From a virus, in the IMG/VR virus record IMGVR_UViG_3300005577_000027, positions 1 to 64,000 of that record: a stretch of 64,000 nucleotides of DNA; one strand, written 5' to 3'. A program made the position numbers and the translations under genes. The notes beneath the pieces were generated by a model. That model did no database searches and was not told the DNA's origin. It was given only the letters and a program-made list of their open reading frames with translations. Position 1 is the stretch's first letter; each line of letters begins with the position of its first letter. Positions 17,755 through 25,189 of the stretch are shown here, piece by piece.

Positions 17755-17826
17755 TTAATCTCGGCTTTTTTTAAATATGAGAGAAAGAAATAGAATAATA
17801 CCCGCAAAAACAATAATTAAATCCAT
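17755..17826 (-). CDS. Tiny single-span membrane peptide
   Basis: A 23-codon ORF, MDLIIVFAGIILFLSLIFKK plus SRD, fills the gap between two genes. One hydrophobic span of about 16 residues followed by a KK-R charge cluster is the classic form of a small inner-membrane protein, with the C-terminus in the cytoplasm by the positive-inside rule. The RBS is weak. Composition and the tight fit into the gap are the only support. Confidence 0.45.
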   Translation of the reverse strand: MDLIIVFAGIILFLSLIFKKSRD

Positions 17827-17836
17827 TTATAAATCT

Positions 17837-18163
17837 TTATTTTTTAATTTTTTCTCGAATTAAGGTAGCAAAAGGAGCTGAAATATTATCTAAAACATTT
17901 TTGCAATTCGAGCATATTATTTTATTATTTTGGTCAACTGATGGGACGCAAACTTTGTTACATTTTTTACATTCTACAGCGAAGGCTTTCTCGCTTTTTT
18001 TCGTACGTTTAATTTGACCGAGACCTTTCATAGAGATTTTGGTAGAATGAGGGACTGTGATATTTTTGCCACACTCAATACATTCAACTTCGTTATTTTC
18101 GGTATTTAAGACGGCTTCATTTTCTTTGCCGCAGCCTTTATTAGTACAATATATTCTAAACAT
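17837..18163 (-). CDS. Double zinc-ribbon protein
   Basis: 108 residues with two ribbons: CTNKGCG with CIECGK (residues 5-34), then CKKCNKVC with CSNCKN (about 68-92), joined by a basic linker (GQIKRTKKSEK). The pattern suits nucleic-acid or protein binding. It sits between subfamilies A and B of the small zinc-site array but lacks their tail and is built differently, so it is probably not a member. Confidence 0.8.
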   Translation of the reverse strand: MFRIYCTNKGCGKENEAVLNTENNEVECIECGKNITVPHSTKISMKGLGQIKRTKKSEKAFAVECKKCNKVCVPSVDQNNKIICSNCKNVLDNISAPFATLIREKIKK

Positions 18164-18172
18164 TTAATTTCC

Positions 18173-18397
18173 TTAATCTATTATGGATTTGATAATATAT
18201 TCAGTGCAGGTTAATGTAAATAAAATCAATTTAAACTTTTCTTCTGAATAATATAATCGATTACAATCATTACCAGATATATCCACTTTGCAATTACATT
18301 TTTCACAAATATAAATATCATAAAAATTATCACATGTATCAAAGTAAATAAAATAATGATCTAGATATTTAAATGATTTTTGATTTGTAACTGACAT
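18173..18397 (-). CDS. Small zinc-site tail protein (subfamily B, 1)
   Basis: 74 residues: FKYLDHYF (His), YICEKCNCKV (CxxC), FTLTC (Cys) and the tail TEYIIKSIID. It is the most downstream intact subfamily-B member in transcription order. Ligand order and spacing match the other members; the segment between CxxC and the tail is unique. Confidence 0.8.
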   Translation of the reverse strand: MSVTNQKSFKYLDHYFIYFDTCDNFYDIYICEKCNCKVDISGNDCNRLYYSEEKFKLILFTLTCTEYIIKSIID

Positions 18398-18399
18398 AT

Positions 18400-18630
18400 T
18401 TATTCTATAATTGATTTAATTATATATTCATTGCAATATAATTTTAATTGACTAAAATCAAATGAGTTTAAATCAGATAAATAATCTAAATTATTATCAA
18501 ATATCAGAATTTTATAATTACATTTTTCACAAATATAAATATCTTCCCGAGTTTCTAAGAAAAATGTTACTTGAGACCATAAAAATTTATGTCCTAAACG
18601 AACAAATTTCTTATATTTTAAATCTTTCAT
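18400..18630 (-). CDS. Small zinc-site tail protein (subfamily B, 2)
   Basis: 76 residues: FVRLGHKF, YICEKCNYKI, LKLYC and the tail NEYIIKSIIE. The Thr of the LTC motif is Tyr here. The long plus-strand frame opposite is a shadow. Confidence 0.8.
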   Translation of the reverse strand: MKDLKYKKFVRLGHKFLWSQVTFFLETREDIYICEKCNYKILIFDNNLDYLSDLNSFDFSQLKLYCNEYIIKSIIE

Positions 18631-18631
18631 A

Positions 18632-18859
18632 TTATTCTATTATTGATTTGATCATATATTCATCGCAGGTAAGAGTAAATTTAATACCTGGATATAATGC
18701 TGAATAATCATATATTTCATTACTATTATACATAGAATATACTTTACAATTACATTTCTCACAAATATACATACAATATGCATTACCTTTGATTTCTAAA
18801 ACAAATTTATGAGTCAAATAATTAAATTTAGATTTAACTGGAATGTCTATATTATCCAT
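18632..18859 (-). CDS. Small zinc-site tail protein (subfamily B, 3)
   Basis: 75 residues: FNYLTHKF, YICEKCNCKV, FTLTC and the tail DEYMIKSIIE. Its SIIE ending groups it with the two neighbours on its downstream side, which fits local duplication. Confidence 0.8.
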   Translation of the reverse strand: MDNIDIPVKSKFNYLTHKFVLEIKGNAYCMYICEKCNCKVYSMYNSNEIYDYSALYPGIKFTLTCDEYMIKSIIE

Positions 18860-19066
18860 TTAATCAATTATTTTTCTAATAATCCATTCGTCACAGGTAA
18901 CAAATGATATAGTATTTTCAACTTTAGTTCCATTTTTCGTAATTAAATAATAATTCCCATTCATATCCTGATACAACATTATATCACAAATATCACATTT
19001 AAAATCATAATTTTTATTAAAGCCATAAATTTTACATTGGCTTAATTGATGAGTTAAATATTTCAT
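18860..19066 (-). CDS. Small zinc-site tail protein (subfamily B, 4; KYLTH group)
   Basis: 68 residues: MKYLTHQLSQCKIYG, FKCDICDIM, SFVTC and the tail DEWIIRKIID. It belongs to a very close subgroup (this gene, the decayed copy next to it and the three genes beyond) sharing MKYLTHxLSxCxIYG and LITxNG. The upstream pseudogene's TGA overlaps its ATG. Confidence 0.82.
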   Translation of the reverse strand: MKYLTHQLSQCKIYGFNKNYDFKCDICDIMLYQDMNGNYYLITKNGTKVENTISFVTCDEWIIRKIID

Positions 19067-19266
19067 TCTATAATCTTTTTGATAATAACTTCATCGCAAG
19101 TTAATACAAATTCAGTTAATTTTACATTGTTTCCATTATCAGTAATTAAATAAAATTCTGAATGATTCTTGAGCAAATATACTCCACAGATATCACATTT
19201 ATAATCATAGATATTATCTGTACCATAAATTTTACATTAGCTTAATTGATGAGTTAAGTATTTCAT
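19063..19266 (-). pseudogene. Subfamily B copy with a nonsense codon at position 10
   Basis: The frame is 68 codons long and has all family landmarks: MKYLTHQLS at the start, YKCDICGVY, VLTC and the tail DEVIIKKIIE. Codon 10 is TAA where the closest paralogue has CAA (Gln in LSQCKIYG). A single C-to-T change explains it. The flanking ATGA overlaps with both neighbours are kept, so decay is recent. Without readthrough or an internal start it cannot make the zinc site. Confidence 0.85.
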
Positions 19267-19469
19267 TCTATTATTTTTCTAATAATCCATTCGTCACAAG
19301 TTAGCAAAAATATATTAGATTTAACATTATTTCCATTATTTGTAATTAATTTATAATTACCCATTGAATTTAAATATAATATTACGCCACAAACATCACA
19401 TTTATAATCAGAAGTGTTATTAGTGCCATATATGTGACATTGACTTAATTTATGCGTTAGGTATTTCAT
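19263..19469 (-). CDS. Small zinc-site tail protein (subfamily B, 5; KYLTH group)
   Basis: 68 residues: MKYLTHKLSQCHIYG, YKCDVCGVI, LLTC and the tail DEWIIRKIIE. ATGA overlaps join it to genes on both sides. The central segment KLITNNGNNVKSN is shared with neighbours, unlike the more diverged members at the upstream end of the array. Confidence 0.82.
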   Translation of the reverse strand: MKYLTHKLSQCHIYGTNNTSDYKCDVCGVILYLNSMGNYKLITNNGNNVKSNIFLLTCDEWIIRKIIE

Positions 19470-19675
19470 TCTATTATATTTCTAATAATCCATTCATCGC
19501 AAGTAAGTGAAAATTTATCATCTTCAACATCATTTCCATTATTTGTAATTAATAAAAATTTACCAAAGTAATCTTCAAGTAAATACACTCCACAAATATT
19601 ACATTTATAATCATGGTCATTATATGGACCATAAATTTTAGTTGGGTTTAATGTATGAGTTAAATATTTTTTCAT
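19466..19675 (-). CDS. Small zinc-site tail protein (subfamily B, 6; KYLTH group)
   Basis: 69 residues: KYLTHTLNPTKIYG, YKCNICGVYL, FSLTC and the tail DEWIIRNIIE. The Cys of the LSxC motif is Thr here, so that Cys is not a conserved ligand in the family. Confidence 0.82.
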   Translation of the reverse strand: MKKYLTHTLNPTKIYGPYNDHDYKCNICGVYLLEDYFGKFLLITNNGNDVEDDKFSLTCDEWIIRNIIE

Positions 19676-19879
19676 TTAATCAATTATTTTTTTAATAATC
19701 CATTCATTACAAGTAAACAAAAATACATCACTTTCAATATAATTTATATCATTTCTAATTAAATAATAATTTCCTTGTATTGAAAAATATAATATTACAT
19801 TACAAATATTGCATTTATAACCAAATTGCTCAAGTCCATATATACTACATGGACTTAATTCGTGGGTTAAATACTTCAT
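19676..19879 (-). CDS. Small zinc-site tail protein (subfamily B, 7; KYLTH group)
   Basis: 67 residues: MKYLTHELSPCSIYG, YKCNICNVI, FLFTC and the tail NEWIIKKIID. It is the shortest intact subfamily-B member; the spacer before CxxC is reduced. Its start overlaps the stop of the upstream member. Confidence 0.82.
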   Translation of the reverse strand: MKYLTHELSPCSIYGLEQFGYKCNICNVILYFSIQGNYYLIRNDINYIESDVFLFTCNEWIIKKIID

Positions 19880-20106
19880 TCTATGATATTTTTAATAATC
19901 CATTCATCGCAAGTTAAATTTAAATTAATTAATTTTTTATTACTCGTATCAATAACTTTCAAAACTATTTTTTCATAAGGAATTTTATCATTTATATTAA
20001 GATAAGCAACGCAATTACATTTTTTACATAAATAAGTATAATTTATATTTGTTGATATACATTCAAATTTATGTTCTAAATATTTAATTTCAGCTAAATT
20101 TATCAT
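19876..20106 (-). CDS. Small zinc-site tail protein (subfamily B, 8)
   Basis: 76 residues: IKYLEHKF, YLCKKCNCVA, LNLTC and the tail DEWIIKNIIE. It shares LxEIKYLEHKF and CNCVxxLxIN with the next gene upstream, marking a second subgroup. Confidence 0.8.
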   Translation of the reverse strand: MINLAEIKYLEHKFECISTNINYTYLCKKCNCVAYLNINDKIPYEKIVLKVIDTSNKKLINLNLTCDEWIIKNIIE

Positions 20107-20330
20107 TCTATTATGTTTTTAATAATTATTTCATCACAAGTTAAATTTAACTTTTCATAATATTTATCATTATCATACATTAAAAGCAAATTATCATATT
20201 TAGCATGATTATTTATATAAAGATCTACTACACAATTACATTTTTCGCATAAATAAGAATAACAAATCCAATCTTCATAAATTAATTTAAATTTATGCCC
20301 CAAATGTTCGATATCTACTAATGGCATCAT
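20103..20330 (-). CDS. Small zinc-site tail protein (subfamily B, 9)
   Basis: 75 residues: IEHLGHKF, YLCEKCNCVV, LNLTC and the tail DEIIIKNIIE. ATGATG at its start overlaps the stop of a decayed copy. Confidence 0.8.
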   Translation of the reverse strand: MMPLVDIEHLGHKFKLIYEDWICYSYLCEKCNCVVDLYINNHAKYDNLLLMYDNDKYYEKLNLTCDEIIIKNIIE

Positions 20331-20550
20331 TCTACTATATTTTTAATTATTATTTCTTCGCAAGTAAAAATTAATTTAACATATAAATCATCAATAACTG
20401 AATATGGAATAGCAGGATGTGTATTATGACTATCTACTACAATATTACATTTTTCACAATGATAACTAGAATATTTTATATTTTATATTTTTAAAAAATT
20501 CAGGATTTTTTTTCAATTAATATAAAATTATGATTTAAGTAATTTTCATC
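20327..20550 (-). pseudogene. Decayed subfamily B copy (lost start, stop codons inside)
   Basis: The 3' part is intact in one frame: SSYHCEKCNIVVDS, then LIFTC and the tail EEIIIKNIVE. Upstream, YLNHNFILIEKKS is still readable in another frame but ends in TGA, more stops follow, and the start codon is out of frame. At least one indel and nonsense changes are needed to explain this. Zinc ligands and tail remain recognisable. Confidence 0.82.
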
Positions 20551-20558
20551 AAACGTAA

Positions 20559-20798
20559 CTATCCTGTAATATTACTAATAATCATTTCATCACATGTTAA
20601 TTTTAACAATTGATAAGATGTTTTACTATCATCCCAATAATACCAACTACTGTCATTTTCTCTGTTAAAACATCTAATATGACATTTATCACAATAATAA
20701 AATGAAATTATATAATTTTTATCTTTATTAGTAAATTTAAAAATTTTAACATATGATTGATAATATGAACTAAAATTATGATTTAAATAATTAAGCAT
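20559..20798 (-). CDS. Small zinc-site tail protein (subfamily B, 10)
   Basis: 79 residues: LNYLNHNF, YYCDKCHIRC, LKLTC and the tail DEMIISNITG. The tail is the most divergent of the intact members (SNITG instead of KNIIE). The decayed copy lies just downstream, so selection may be relaxed here. Confidence 0.78.
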   Translation of the reverse strand: MLNYLNHNFSSYYQSYVKIFKFTNKDKNYIISFYYCDKCHIRCFNRENDSSWYYWDDSKTSYQLLKLTCDEMIISNITG

Positions 20799-21025
20799 TA
20801 TTCTATTATATTTTTAATAAGAACTTCATCACACGTTAATTTATTTATTTTATCCAAATGAATATCATAAATTTTATACCTCGTGGCGGTTTTATGACAC
20901 ATTAAATATAATTCAGTATGTATAATATATATTGAATCACATATTTCACAGCTATATCTATCATATTCTGCTAAAGAATTTTTAAAAATAAATCTATGAC
21001 CTAAATATTCAATATTTGGTTTCAT
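20798..21025 (-). CDS. Small zinc-site tail protein (subfamily B, 11)
   Basis: 75 residues: IEYLGHRF, YSCEICDSIY, NKLTC and the tail DEVLIKNIIE. Its boundaries share one base with each neighbour (TAATG-type junctions). Confidence 0.8.
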   Translation of the reverse strand: MKPNIEYLGHRFIFKNSLAEYDRYSCEICDSIYIIHTELYLMCHKTATRYKIYDIHLDKINKLTCDEVLIKNIIE

Positions 21026-21258
21026 TATTCTAATATATTCTTAATTATCATTTCATCACAAGTTAACTTCAGTGGCCCATATGTTCCATCTAAATAAATT
21101 AAATATTCATCTTCCATTCTATAATTATATACAGTATTTTTTGGATAGAGCGTAAACTTATAACCACACCTCAAACATAAAAATACAGTATAATAAGTAC
21201 GTTTATTTATGATTTTACAAATGTGACCTAAATATTCGTGGTCTGTGTTTATATTCAT
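21025..21258 (-). CDS. Small zinc-site tail protein (subfamily B, 12)
   Basis: 77 residues: HEYLGHIC, FLCLRCGYKF, LKLTC and the tail DEMIIKNILE. The spacer before CxxC is basic (KIINKRTYY). No other domain is seen. Confidence 0.8.
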   Translation of the reverse strand: MNINTDHEYLGHICKIINKRTYYTVFLCLRCGYKFTLYPKNTVYNYRMEDEYLIYLDGTYGPLKLTCDEMIIKNILE

Positions 21259-21461
21259 TCTATTATATTTTTAATTATTACTTCATCACAAGTTAAATCT
21301 AAATCTCTAAAATAATTTATTCCATAAATATAATACTCGTGTTTACTATTACTACGCAAAAAAGATTGAATATGAGAATTACATTTAACACATATATAAG
21401 TATATAGACCATAAGTTTTATGTAATAATTGTAATTCATGGCCTAAAATAATTTTATTCAT
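21255..21461 (-). CDS. Small zinc-site tail protein (subfamily B, 13)
   Basis: 68 residues: KIILGHEL, YICVKCNSHI, LDLTC and the tail DEVIIKNIIE. ATGA overlap joins it to its downstream neighbour. Confidence 0.8.
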   Translation of the reverse strand: MNKIILGHELQLLHKTYGLYTYICVKCNSHIQSFLRSNSKHEYYIYGINYFRDLDLTCDEVIIKNIIE

Positions 21462-21697
21462 TATTCTATTATATTTTTAATTATTATTTCATCACAAGTT
21501 AAATTTAATGAGTTATGGAATACATACAATTGATTAAAACAAACCCAATATTTATCCTCTTTTACATTACTATACGGTATTCCAATTTCACATTTACTAA
21601 TTTTACAATTACACTTTAAACAAAAATAAGTAACGTAACAAGTGGTTTTAGTTAAAGGTGAAAAATTATGTCCTAAATATTCAAAATTTGATAACAT
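21461..21697 (-). CDS. Small zinc-site tail protein (subfamily B, 14)
   Basis: 78 residues: FEYLGHNF, YFCLKCNCKI, LNLTC and the tail DEIIIKNIIE. It resembles the next upstream gene in YW-containing central residues (KYWVCF versus QYWLHD). Confidence 0.8.
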   Translation of the reverse strand: MLSNFEYLGHNFSPLTKTTCYVTYFCLKCNCKISKCEIGIPYSNVKEDKYWVCFNQLYVFHNSLNLTCDEIIIKNIIE

Positions 21698-21699
21698 AT

Positions 21700-21942
21700 T
21701 TATTCCACTATATTTTTAATTATCATTTCATCGCAAGTTAAATTTAATATTTTATACGGTTTGCCATAAATATCATGAAGCCAATATTGATTTTTATTCG
21801 ATTTATAATATGGAGTATCTATAAACTTATCAACTTTACAATTACACCTATTACAGGTATAAGTTTTACCATAGTTACTTATTATAATTAATTCAAATCT
21901 ATGATTTAAGTATTCAATAATTTCATTTATTACAGAATCCAA
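21700..21942 (-). CDS. Small zinc-site tail protein (subfamily B, 15), TTG start
   Basis: About 80 residues: IEYLNHRF, YTCNRCNCKV, LNLTC and the tail DEMIIKNIVE. No ATG is available. I place the start at a TTG directly after the dnaJ stop, with GAGAGTGAG just upstream; this gives a protein of the usual family length. A more upstream TTG inside dnaJ would give 88 residues. It is the first gene of the array in transcription order, so the array probably continues the dnaJ transcript. Confidence 0.75.
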   Translation of the reverse strand: MDSVINEIIEYLNHRFELIIISNYGKTYTCNRCNCKVDKFIDTPYYKSNKNQYWLHDIYGKPYKILNLTCDEMIIKNIVE

Positions 21943-21943
21943 T

Positions 21944-22876
21944 TTACTCACTCTCAAGCAACTCAATTAATTTTTGAGTATCCTGTGGGTAATTTACACT
22001 TATATTAAAAATATGACTACCATGTCCCTCAACTCCATACCCATGTACCTGTACAGAATTTCCATTTTTAATATTTGCGGGTATTTTTAAATTCATTTCC
22101 CCTTTTACCGTTTTTACAGGTTTTAACGTTCCCTTTAAAGCTTCTAAAAGAGAAATATTTATATCGGAAACTACATTACCATCTTCCAATCTCATATCAG
22201 AATCAGCTTCTACATTTATTTTAATAAATCCACCAGGAATTTTTAATACATTATTATTTAATACACCACCAGGAATTTTAATTTTTTTGTTCATTTTAAT
22301 CGATGTAAATCCTTTTTCCTCACAAGGTTTACACGGATTTTGAATTTTGCCAGTTCCCTTACATTTTTGGCACTGTTCAATAAAACTCATAGCTCCACGC
22401 GAAAATGAAGCTTGTTTTGCCCCTTTACCCTGACAAAAATTACAATTATTTACATCAGAAGTAGAACCATTTCCATGACAAACACCACAAGTTTGATTTT
22501 GTGTAATTTCTAATTCTTTTTCTACACCTAAAACAGATTCAGCAAAAGAAATTGTAGTATTATTAGGTGCAATGGGGGCAGGATTAGAACCAAAACCACC
22601 GAATCCGCCGCCAAAAGGATTACCACCAAATGCTTGATTAAAAAGATCCTGAAAATTTATATTAACAGAATTATTAAAATCCTGTTGTCTAGGAGAAGGA
22701 TTTGTTAATAATTGATAAGCTGAATTAATTTCTTTAAATTTACTTTCTGCATCAGGATTATCTTTATTTAAATCTGGATGATATTTTTTAGCTAATTTTC
22801 TAAATGCAGCTTGGATTTCTTCCGGAGTAGCTGAAGGTTGCAATTCTAATATTTTATAAGCTTCTTGTGAATTCAT
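21944..22876 (-). CDS. dnaJ: DnaJ-type Hsp40 co-chaperone
   Basis: 310 residues with type I (DnaJA) architecture. The J domain has HPD at residues 33-35. A short Gly/Phe region follows (NPFGGGFGGFG). The zinc-binding domain has four CxxCxGxG-type repeats: CGVCHGNG, CNFCQGKG, CQKCKGTG and CKPCEEKG, the last imperfect. The C-terminal substrate-binding domain is shortened compared with cellular DnaJ of about 375 residues. The HPD would allow it to stimulate host DnaK; no DnaK gene is seen here. It is followed directly by the zinc-site array, possibly on one transcript. Confidence 0.95.
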   Translation of the reverse strand: MNSQEAYKILELQPSATPEEIQAAFRKLAKKYHPDLNKDNPDAESKFKEINSAYQLLTNPSPRQQDFNNSVNINFQDLFNQAFGGNPFGGGFGGFGSNPAPIAPNNTTISFAESVLGVEKELEITQNQTCGVCHGNGSTSDVNNCNFCQGKGAKQASFSRGAMSFIEQCQKCKGTGKIQNPCKPCEEKGFTSIKMNKKIKIPGGVLNNNVLKIPGGFIKINVEADSDMRLEDGNVVSDINISLLEALKGTLKPVKTVKGEMNLKIPANIKNGNSVQVHGYGVEGHGSHIFNISVNYPQDTQKLIELLESE

Positions 22877-22914
22877 TTAAATATCTCTTAATTTTAGATT
22901 TTCACATATTGAAG

Positions 22915-23553
22915 CTATACCATCTTCTTCGCTCGATTTTGTGGTTTATCTTTTTTAATTGCTTTTTTCTTAGATTTTTTAATTTTCATACCATTCGTTG
23001 ATTTAATTTTACCAGAGCGTAAACCATATGATAAAGCTATAGATACTGCAATAGAATCACTGCGGTCAAAATTGAAATCTTCAATTTTGCCTTTTTTGTT
23101 CTTTAACCATTTCCATTCTATATTTAATATTTTACAAACTAAAGGAAGAATTTGTTCTTTTGAAACTCTTGGAAATTCATAATTTTTTGGTTTTATTAAT
23201 GCTCTAATAGTATTTACATTTAAAATCCAAGGCTTTTTATCAAAATATTCATAAATAGTCATACACACTAATCTATTTATAATAGCCAAAGAAATTGTAG
23301 AATCTGCCGAAGAATTACCTTTCATAAATTTAATGAATTCTTCTATACCCACTTCATCAGGCGAAAATTCTTCAAGTTTAGATAAAATATACTCTTTCAC
23401 CCATTTTAAAGTATCTAAAGGATGAGTATTCTTTTTTATAGGATTATAATGCTCTACGTGTTTAAATAATAAATAACCATCATCAGTCTCCTCAATAACC
23501 GATACACCTATAGTAGTCGTAGAACAATCTATACCCATTATAATTTTTGACAT
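22915..23553 (-). CDS. ruvC: RuvC-like Holliday-junction nuclease (RNase H fold)
   Basis: 212 residues. The first beta strand ends in Asp9 within MGIDCSTTTIGVSVI. A central acidic site is VGIEEF (Glu71/72). The last acidic motif is NFDRSDSIAVSIALSYG (Asp163, Asp166). This is the RuvC/phage-resolvase pattern. The C-terminus is a Lys-rich tail absent from cellular RuvC (KIKKSKKKAIKKDK), which may aid DNA binding. It would resolve branched DNA before packaging. A GATATATAAT motif lies within 15 bases upstream of the start, too close for an ordinary leader. Confidence 0.85.
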   Translation of the reverse strand: MSKIIMGIDCSTTTIGVSVIEETDDGYLLFKHVEHYNPIKKNTHPLDTLKWVKEYILSKLEEFSPDEVGIEEFIKFMKGNSSADSTISLAIINRLVCMTIYEYFDKKPWILNVNTIRALIKPKNYEFPRVSKEQILPLVCKILNIEWKWLKNKKGKIEDFNFDRSDSIAVSIALSYGLRSGKIKSTNGMKIKKSKKKAIKKDKPQNRAKKMV

Positions 23554-23557
23554 ATAA

Positions 23558-23608
23558 ATTATATATCCGTATGCATAACATTTATACTTTTAAAATGATG
23601 ATATATAA
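23558..23608. promoter_or_regulatory. Divergent pair of GATATATAAT motifs (candidate promoters)
   Basis: GATATATAAT occurs once on the minus strand just before the RuvC-like gene and once on the plus strand about 50 bases ahead of a plus-strand ORF. The same or a similar 9-10-mer lies upstream of several other genes in the window. The hexamer TATAAT is included, but no TTGACA-like box is seen at the right distance, so a phage-specific factor or extended -10 recognition would be needed. Confidence 0.3.
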
Positions 23609-23658
23609 TTAAATAAGTACCGAAATTAAAAAACAAATGAATTAGATTTATTTAATCA

Positions 23659-23925
23659 ATGAAAATGAAAATTTTGAATATTATTAATAAAATACAATAC
23701 AATTTTTGGCTAACGAATTTAAAAATTAAAATAAAGTTACTTACAATAAAATATAAAATAAAACAATTTAAATTAAAAATTACGGATTATATAGTAAATT
23801 TTATTTATAAACTTTTTTATAAAAATGAAATAAATAAATTTCAAAAAAATGCTATTATTTATAATGATAAAAACAAAAATTTACATAAAACATATTATCA
23901 AAATCAACAAATATCCAAAAAATAG
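23659..23925 (+). CDS. Possible plus-strand basic small protein
   Basis: 88 residues, very rich in Lys, Ile, Asn and Tyr, with a hydrophobic segment around residues 42-54 (DYIVNFIYKLFYK). It is the only sizeable frame in a gap of about 450 bases with no minus-strand gene, and a GATATATAAT motif lies upstream on its strand. Against it: no Shine-Dalgarno sequence, and the composition is what random AT-rich DNA gives. Treat it as tentative. Confidence 0.35.
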   Translation: MKMKILNIINKIQYNFWLTNLKIKIKLLTIKYKIKQFKLKITDYIVNFIYKLFYKNEINKFQKNAIIYNDKNKNLHKTYYQNQQISKK

Positions 23926-23930
23926 ACAGC

Positions 23931-23970
23931 TATCATAACAAAAAGGCAGTTAAAATTAATTAACTGCCTT
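23931..23970 (-). terminator. Rho-independent terminator after the SSB gene
   Basis: On the minus strand an 11-bp stem (AAGGCAGTTAA and its complement) with a 6-base loop is followed by TTTTTGTT. It lies about 30 bases past the stop of the single-stranded DNA-binding protein gene and ends that unit. Confidence 0.85.
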
Positions 23971-24001
23971 AAGAACTATTTTAAATTATATTTTATTAAG
24001 A

Positions 24002-24718
24002 TTAGTTAACCGGTGGAAAGTCAAAATCATCATCTCCACTATTATCTGAATCATGATTTTCAGAAACTGACGAAGAAGCCGAATTTGACATTGTTACTGC
24101 TGCTCCATTCGCGGGAGTTTTAATTCCAGCTTCAGCAATAATAGCTTTAACACGCTCTTCCATACTTGCAATAGTGGGTGGCGAGCACCTCCGTTTAAGA
24201 TCTTCCAAATCTACATTCTGCTTAATCTCTAAATCAGCAGGAGAGAGCGGCTTAGCAGGCTTCGGCACTACTTTGTAATATCCAGTAGCTCCGCCTTGCT
24301 TATCGACCTTAATATCGATATCATAACCCTCAGTCGGACCATAATCAGAGTCTCGAACTAATTCACGAATACCATCAAATACTGACTTCGAAATGTCTAG
24401 AAGCTTATATGATTGAGTCTTACGATCAATAACACCAACAAGCCAACGACGCTTAGCCTTTAAATTCCACGGCGGCTTCTCTAAACAATCTTCACCATAA
24501 AACTTTGATGACATTACTTTTTTGCCATAACCTGGAGCTTGAGGATCAGGCTTAAAACCCTGATGGACCAAATACTCATGCGGCTTGGTAATAATTCTAA
24601 TAACGTTACTACCCTGTTCTAGACGTAAATAAAGGTCTTTTGCTGACGGACCTTTCTTGAACGAAGAACCTGTGTCTATATCCCAACTAGTTGCACCGAA
24701 TTGATTTTTTTCACTCAT
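24002..24718 (-). CDS. Single-stranded DNA-binding protein (gp32-like)
   Basis: 238 residues. The body is a basic beta-rich domain (SNVIRIITKPHEYLVHQGF, then RRWLVGVIDRKTQSYKLLDI), followed by a linker and a flexible Ser/Asn-rich region ending in the acidic tail DNSGDDDFDFPPV. The acidic tip is the usual protein-docking end of SSBs. The next genes upstream are a small unknown protein and RecA, which fits a replication/recombination unit. Codon use here is richer in GC than in nearby genes, as expected for a highly expressed gene. The OB fold is inferred, not directly visible. Confidence 0.75.
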   Translation of the reverse strand: MSEKNQFGATSWDIDTGSSFKKGPSAKDLYLRLEQGSNVIRIITKPHEYLVHQGFKPDPQAPGYGKKVMSSKFYGEDCLEKPPWNLKAKRRWLVGVIDRKTQSYKLLDISKSVFDGIRELVRDSDYGPTEGYDIDIKVDKQGGATGYYKVVPKPAKPLSPADLEIKQNVDLEDLKRRCSPPTIASMEERVKAIIAEAGIKTPANGAAVTMSNSASSSVSENHDSDNSGDDDFDFPPVN

Positions 24719-24727
24719 TTATTTTCC

Positions 24728-25129
24728 TTATTTTGCGTTTTTATTCTGATAGCTTACATTCTGTATTTCAATTATTCTGTGCCAGGGAATTTTTATATCT
24801 ACGACATTTCCCTTATTGGCTTCAGGTAAAGGTTTTAAATCTTTACTTGTTTTTTTTAATACTTGTGAATTTCTATCTGTTTTTTGCGTTTTCTTGGTTT
24901 CTACTAAGATTTCAATTCCTGTAAATTGAACATAATTTGGTGTTTCAACTAAATTTTTAGAAGAATGAAACTCCCTTTCATTTCCATACAGGCCTTGAAC
25001 TCTTATAATATATACCGGTTTATTGATAGAATTCTCGCGAATTCTTGCAATTGCGTCCGAATCTGCAGAAGCTAAAATTGGATCTCCGGTAACAAAATCT
25101 GATGTACCGCTTTTTAATTCCTTAACCAT
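24728..25129 (-). CDS. Hypothetical protein between SSB and RecA
   Basis: 133 residues. The central part is beta-rich (KPVYIIRVQGLYGNEREF), with a Lys/Thr-rich linker and a C-terminal strand segment (VVDIKIPWHRIIEIQNV). It has no known motif. Close spacing to both neighbours suggests a recombination or replication accessory, perhaps a mediator, but that is context only. Confidence 0.85.
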   Translation of the reverse strand: MVKELKSGTSDFVTGDPILASADSDAIARIRENSINKPVYIIRVQGLYGNEREFHSSKNLVETPNYVQFTGIEILVETKKTQKTDRNSQVLKKTSKDLKPLPEANKGNVVDIKIPWHRIIEIQNVSYQNKNAK

Positions 25130-25189
25130 TTTGTCTTTCTTTTATATTTAAAAAATTTGAAATTCTCGACAAGAACTTCAGGTTTATTT

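Noticed and set aside
17111-21942. Regularly spaced DNA similarity about every 200-230 bases, resembling a CRISPR or other direct-repeat array
   Set aside because: The repeated DNA (CTATTATATTTTTAAT on the plus strand) encodes the conserved protein tail and start of each array gene. Units are far too long for CRISPR and no Cas gene is near.
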